Shown here: piece by piece, positions 61,855 through 64,000 of the stretch
How the letters are laid out: the number at the start of each line of letters is the position of its first letter
How positions within the stretch are numbered: position 1 is the stretch's first letter
Origin: Nocardioides sp. URHA0020
GTDB taxonomy: Bacteria > Actinomycetota > Actinomycetes > Propionibacteriales > Nocardioidaceae
Assembly (NCBI RefSeq): GCF_000620705.1
Contig: NZ_KK211167.1
Coordinates: forward strand, 360,135 to 424,134
Direction: 5' to 3'
DNA length: 64,000 bases
Made by a program: the position numbers and the translations under genes
Notes under the pieces: generated by a model
What the model was told of the DNA's origin: nothing
Seen by the model: only the letters and a program-made list of their open reading frames with translations
Database searches by the model: none

Positions 61855-62783
61855 GCCGGGTCCACGGCCTGGTCGACGCCCAGGTCAACGGCGCCGCGGG
61901 CATCGACCTCACCGCCGAGCCGCACCGGCTCTGGGAGGTCGCGGCGGCGCTGCCGACGTACGGCGTCGTCGCGTTCGTGCCGACCGTCATCACCAGCGAC
62001 CCGGCGGCTCGCGAGCTGGCGCTGGCGACCCTGGCCGGCGGCCCGCCGGCGGGGTGGACGGGCGCGGAGCCGCTCGGCCTGCACTTCGAGGGGCCGATGA
62101 TCGCGCCGAGCCGCAAGGGCGCGCACCCCGAGCACTGGCTGCGCCCACCGTCGCTGGACCTGGTCGACCGCTGGTCGCGCGAGGCCGGTGTGCTGATGGC
62201 GACGATCGCCCCCGAGCTGCCCGGTGCGCTGGAGGTGATCGAGCGCCTGGTCGCCCGGGGCGTGGTCGTCTCGGTCGGGCACACGGCCGCCGACACCGCC
62301 GCGGTGCGGGCCGCGGTCGACGCCGGCGCCCGCTGCGTCACCCACCTGGGCAACGCGATGGCGCCGATGCAGGCCCGCGAGCCCGGCCCCGTCGGCGTCG
62401 CCCTGGCCGGGGACCTCGTCGCCGGCGTGATCGCCGACGGCCACCACCTGCACCCCGACTTCCTGCGCGCCGTGTGGCGCGCCCTCGGGCCCGCGCGCTT
62501 CCTCTCGGTCTCGGACACCACGGCCGCGCTGGGCCTGCCCGACGGCGCGACCCGGCTCGGTGACCAGGAGGTCGTCGTCGCCGACGGCACCGTGCGGCTG
62601 CGCGACGGCACCCTGGCCGGCTCCGCCGCGTCCCTGCTGGGCTGCCTGCGCGTCCTGGTCGCCCAGACCGGGTGCTCGGTCGAGGACGCGCTGGCGACTG
62701 CGACCACCACGCCGCTCGCGCTGCTCGGCCTGCCGCCGCGCGAGGAGCGGATCGAGCTGACCGACGACCTGGAGCTCTGCTGA
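61851..62783 (+). CDS. nagA: N-acetylglucosamine-6-phosphate deacetylase, N-terminally short
   Basis: 310-residue amidohydrolase that removes acetate from GlcNAc-6-phosphate. Barrel motifs: VDAQVNGAAG (the D-x-Q-x-N-G variant known in NagA), HFEGPMIAPSRKGAHP, SVGHTAAD, THLGNAMAPM (metal His) and catalytic Asp in SVSDTTAALGL. The typical enzyme is about 380 residues; this one begins directly at the first barrel strand and lacks the N-terminal beta-strand segment of about 50 residues. The ATGA overlap with the kinase fixes the start. It probably remains functional because all active-site motifs are present. Confidence 0.9.
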   Translation: MSRVHGLVDAQVNGAAGIDLTAEPHRLWEVAAALPTYGVVAFVPTVITSDPAARELALATLAGGPPAGWTGAEPLGLHFEGPMIAPSRKGAHPEHWLRPPSLDLVDRWSREAGVLMATIAPELPGALEVIERLVARGVVVSVGHTAADTAAVRAAVDAGARCVTHLGNAMAPMQAREPGPVGVALAGDLVAGVIADGHHLHPDFLRAVWRALGPARFLSVSDTTAALGLPDGATRLGDQEVVVADGTVRLRDGTLAGSAASLLGCLRVLVAQTGCSVEDALATATTTPLALLGLPPREERIELTDDLELC

Positions 62784-63562
62784 TGGAGGTCGTGCCGCTC
62801 GCCACGGCGGCGGAGGTGGGTGCCGTCGCGGCCGACGCGATCGAGGCGCTGCTGCGCTCGCGACCGTCGGCGGTGCTCGGGCTGGCGACCGGCTCGAGTC
62901 CGCTGCCGGCGTACCAGGAGCTGGTCCGGCGGCACCGCGACGGCACGGCGCCGTCGTACGACGCGGTCCGGTGCTTCACCCTGGACGAGTACGTCGGCCT
63001 GCCTGCCGGCCACCCCGAGACCTACCGGGAGACGATCTTCCGCGAGCTCACCGATGCGCTGGGGATCGCCCGGGACCGGGTCTCGTCGCCGGACGCGTCG
63101 GACCCGGAGCACGCCGGACCGGGCTACGAGGAGGCGATCCTGGCCGCCGGTGGGGTCGACCTGCAGGTGCTCGGGATCGGGGCCGACGGCCACCTCGCCT
63201 TCAACGAGCCGGGGTCGTCGCTCGCCTCCGCCACCCGGATGAAGACCCTCACCGACCAGACCCGTCGCGACAACGCGCGCTTCTTCGGCTCGGTCGACGA
63301 CGTCCCCCGCCACGTGCTGACCCAGGGCCTCGGGACGATCCTGCGAGCGCGGCACCTGCTGCTCGTGGCCACGGGCGCCGGCAAGGCCGCGGCGATCGCG
63401 GCCGCGGTCGAGGGCCCGGTCTCCGCCTCCTGCCCCGCCTCGGTGCTGCAGCTGCACCCGCACGCCACGGTGCTCCTCGACGAGCCGGCGGCGTCCGGGC
63501 TCGATCGGCTGGAGCACTACCGCGAGGTGTACGCCGGGAAGCCGGTCTGGCAGGGGCTCTGA
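62783..63562 (+). CDS. nagB: Glucosamine-6-phosphate deaminase
   Basis: 259-residue NagB: TGSSPLPAYQ (phosphate loop), CFTLDEYVGL with catalytic Asp, GIGADGHLAFNEPGSS with catalytic His, TRMKTLTDQTR, and LTQGLGTI. Converts glucosamine 6-phosphate to fructose 6-phosphate and ammonia, completing the pathway into glycolysis. ATG 62783 overlaps the nagA stop (TGATG). Last gene of the operon; palindromes follow 17 bp downstream. Confidence 0.95.
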   Translation: MEVVPLATAAEVGAVAADAIEALLRSRPSAVLGLATGSSPLPAYQELVRRHRDGTAPSYDAVRCFTLDEYVGLPAGHPETYRETIFRELTDALGIARDRVSSPDASDPEHAGPGYEEAILAAGGVDLQVLGIGADGHLAFNEPGSSLASATRMKTLTDQTRRDNARFFGSVDDVPRHVLTQGLGTILRARHLLLVATGAGKAAAIAAAVEGPVSASCPASVLQLHPHATVLLDEPAASGLDRLEHYREVYAGKPVWQGL

Positions 63563-63579
63563 GGGTGGTGGGGCGCCGT

Positions 63580-63646
63580 CGGTTTCACCGGTGCACCGGT
63601 GAAACCGTCACTTCTCAGGCAACGCAACGCCTGAGAAGTGACGGTT
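63580..63646. repeat. Compound palindromic element after nagB
   Basis: CGGTTTCACCGGTGCACCGGTGAAACCG (63580-63607) is a perfect 28-bp palindrome. It overlaps a second inverted repeat: AACCGTCACTTCTCAGGC (63603-63620) and GCCTGAGAAGTGACGGTT (63629-63646), 18-bp arms with an 8-nt loop. It lies in the 130-bp gap before the racemase gene and probably ends nag transcription; it shares the TTTCACCG/CGGTGAAA core with the pabB insert at 6179-6204. Confidence 0.8.
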
Positions 63647-63692
63647 CTGCCTGAGGGGTCGCGGTCACGCGCGGATCTGGTAAGCAGTCCGC

Positions 63693-64000
63693 ATGCGACG
63701 CATCGGCCTGCTCGGCGGCATGAGCTGGGAGAGCTCGGCGCTCTTCTACGACCTGCTCAATCGTCGGGTCGCCGAGCGGCTCGGCGGGCTGCACTCGGCG
63801 CGGGTGCTGATGAGCTCGGTCGACTTCGCGGAGGTCGAGGAGCTGCAGCGCACCGGTGCCTGGGACGCGGCCGGCGAGCTGCTGGCCGACGAGGCCCGCC
63901 GCCTCGAGGGCGCCGGGGCCGAGCTCCTCGTGCTATGCACCAACACCATGCACAAGGTCGCGCCGGCGATCGAGGCGGCGACCGCCGTACCGCTCCTGCA
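63693..64000 (+). CDS. Aspartate/glutamate racemase family protein (partial, 3' end outside window)
   Basis: The first 102 codons of a cofactor-independent racemase (YgeA-like): RRIGLLGGMSWESSALFYDLLNRRV at the N-terminus with the first active-site region, and the catalytic Cys in VLCTNTMHKV near residue 82. The frame runs off the end at 64000. It interconverts L- and D-Asp/Glu or related amino acids. The start ATG 63693 is assigned from the family N-terminus; TAAGCA 6 bp upstream is a weak -10 candidate. Confidence 0.85.
   Translation, partial: MRRIGLLGGMSWESSALFYDLLNRRVAERLGGLHSARVLMSSVDFAEVEELQRTGAWDAAGELLADEARRLEGAGAELLVLCTNTMHKVAPAIEAATAVPLL

Overview
The window is 64 kb of very GC-rich, densely packed chromosomal DNA from an actinobacterium. 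Evidence for this is GTG and ATG starts, many 1-4 bp stop/start overlaps (ATGA, GTGA, TGATG), an MprA/MprB two-component pair, HelR, and many genes whose TANNNT -10 hexamer sits 6-7 bp before the start codon (leaderless transcripts). Gene content and a dispersed repeat built on GTGGTTTCGAGGCTC suggest Nocardioides or a close relative; that placement is inference. There is no rRNA, tRNA, CRISPR array, transposase or prophage. The window is mainly core metabolism and regulation with a few accessory islands.

Layout: (1) 0.1-9.4 kb: enoyl-CoA hydratase, RNA polymerase-recycling ATPase HelR, a PhzE-type fused ADIC/anthranilate synthase beside pabA-pabB, zwf, and a thioesterase-like protein. (2) 9.4-14.6 kb, minus strand: a lipoprotein coupled to mprB-mprA, then fructosamine kinase, low-Mr tyrosine phosphatase, a small membrane protein and a GntR regulator. 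The GntR gene diverges from a dimethylargininase-like enzyme across a perfect 15-bp operator. (3) 15.5-16.0 kb: a gene-free cluster of dispersed repeats. (4) 16.0-22.6 kb: carotenoid oxygenase with its divergent TetR gene and twin operators, VanZ-like protein, aminotransferase Pat, an MFS/ArsR pair and a secreted GH3 protein. (5) 22.7-30.6 kb: a coupled cluster of DUF2126-transglutaminase, circularly permuted ATP-grasp/alpha-E fusion and second transglutaminase, followed by a CarD-like mini-protein and a zinc metallopeptidase. This is the best candidate for a poorly described peptide-ligation system.

(6) 30.7-39.2 kb: a Xi-class GST-like protein, CDF transporter, LuxR regulator, SelO, SRPBCC protein and a bkdABC-type 2-oxoacid dehydrogenase operon without E3. 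(7) 39.2-46.6 kb: patatin, M20 peptidase preceded by a 13-bp poly(G) tract, a 3-alpha-HSD-like SDR preceded by a KstR-type palindrome, a fused carboxyltransferase, nitroreductase, epimerase and LLM oxidoreductase. (8) 46.6-55 kb: M1 lipoprotein peptidase whose ribosome binding site lies in a perfect hairpin, an ABC exporter pair, DHA2-type MFS, YtcJ-like amidohydrolase, SGNH lipoprotein and a second CDF.

(9) 55.1-63.6 kb is one complete pathway for N-acetylglucosamine oligosaccharides: ROK repressor, ABC importer (binding protein and two permeases), cytoplasmic GH3 hexosaminidase, ROK GlcNAc kinase, NagA and NagB, with the last six genes overlapping end to start. The importer ATPase is not in the window. 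NagA lacks the usual N-terminal strand segment. The window ends inside an Asp/Glu racemase gene.
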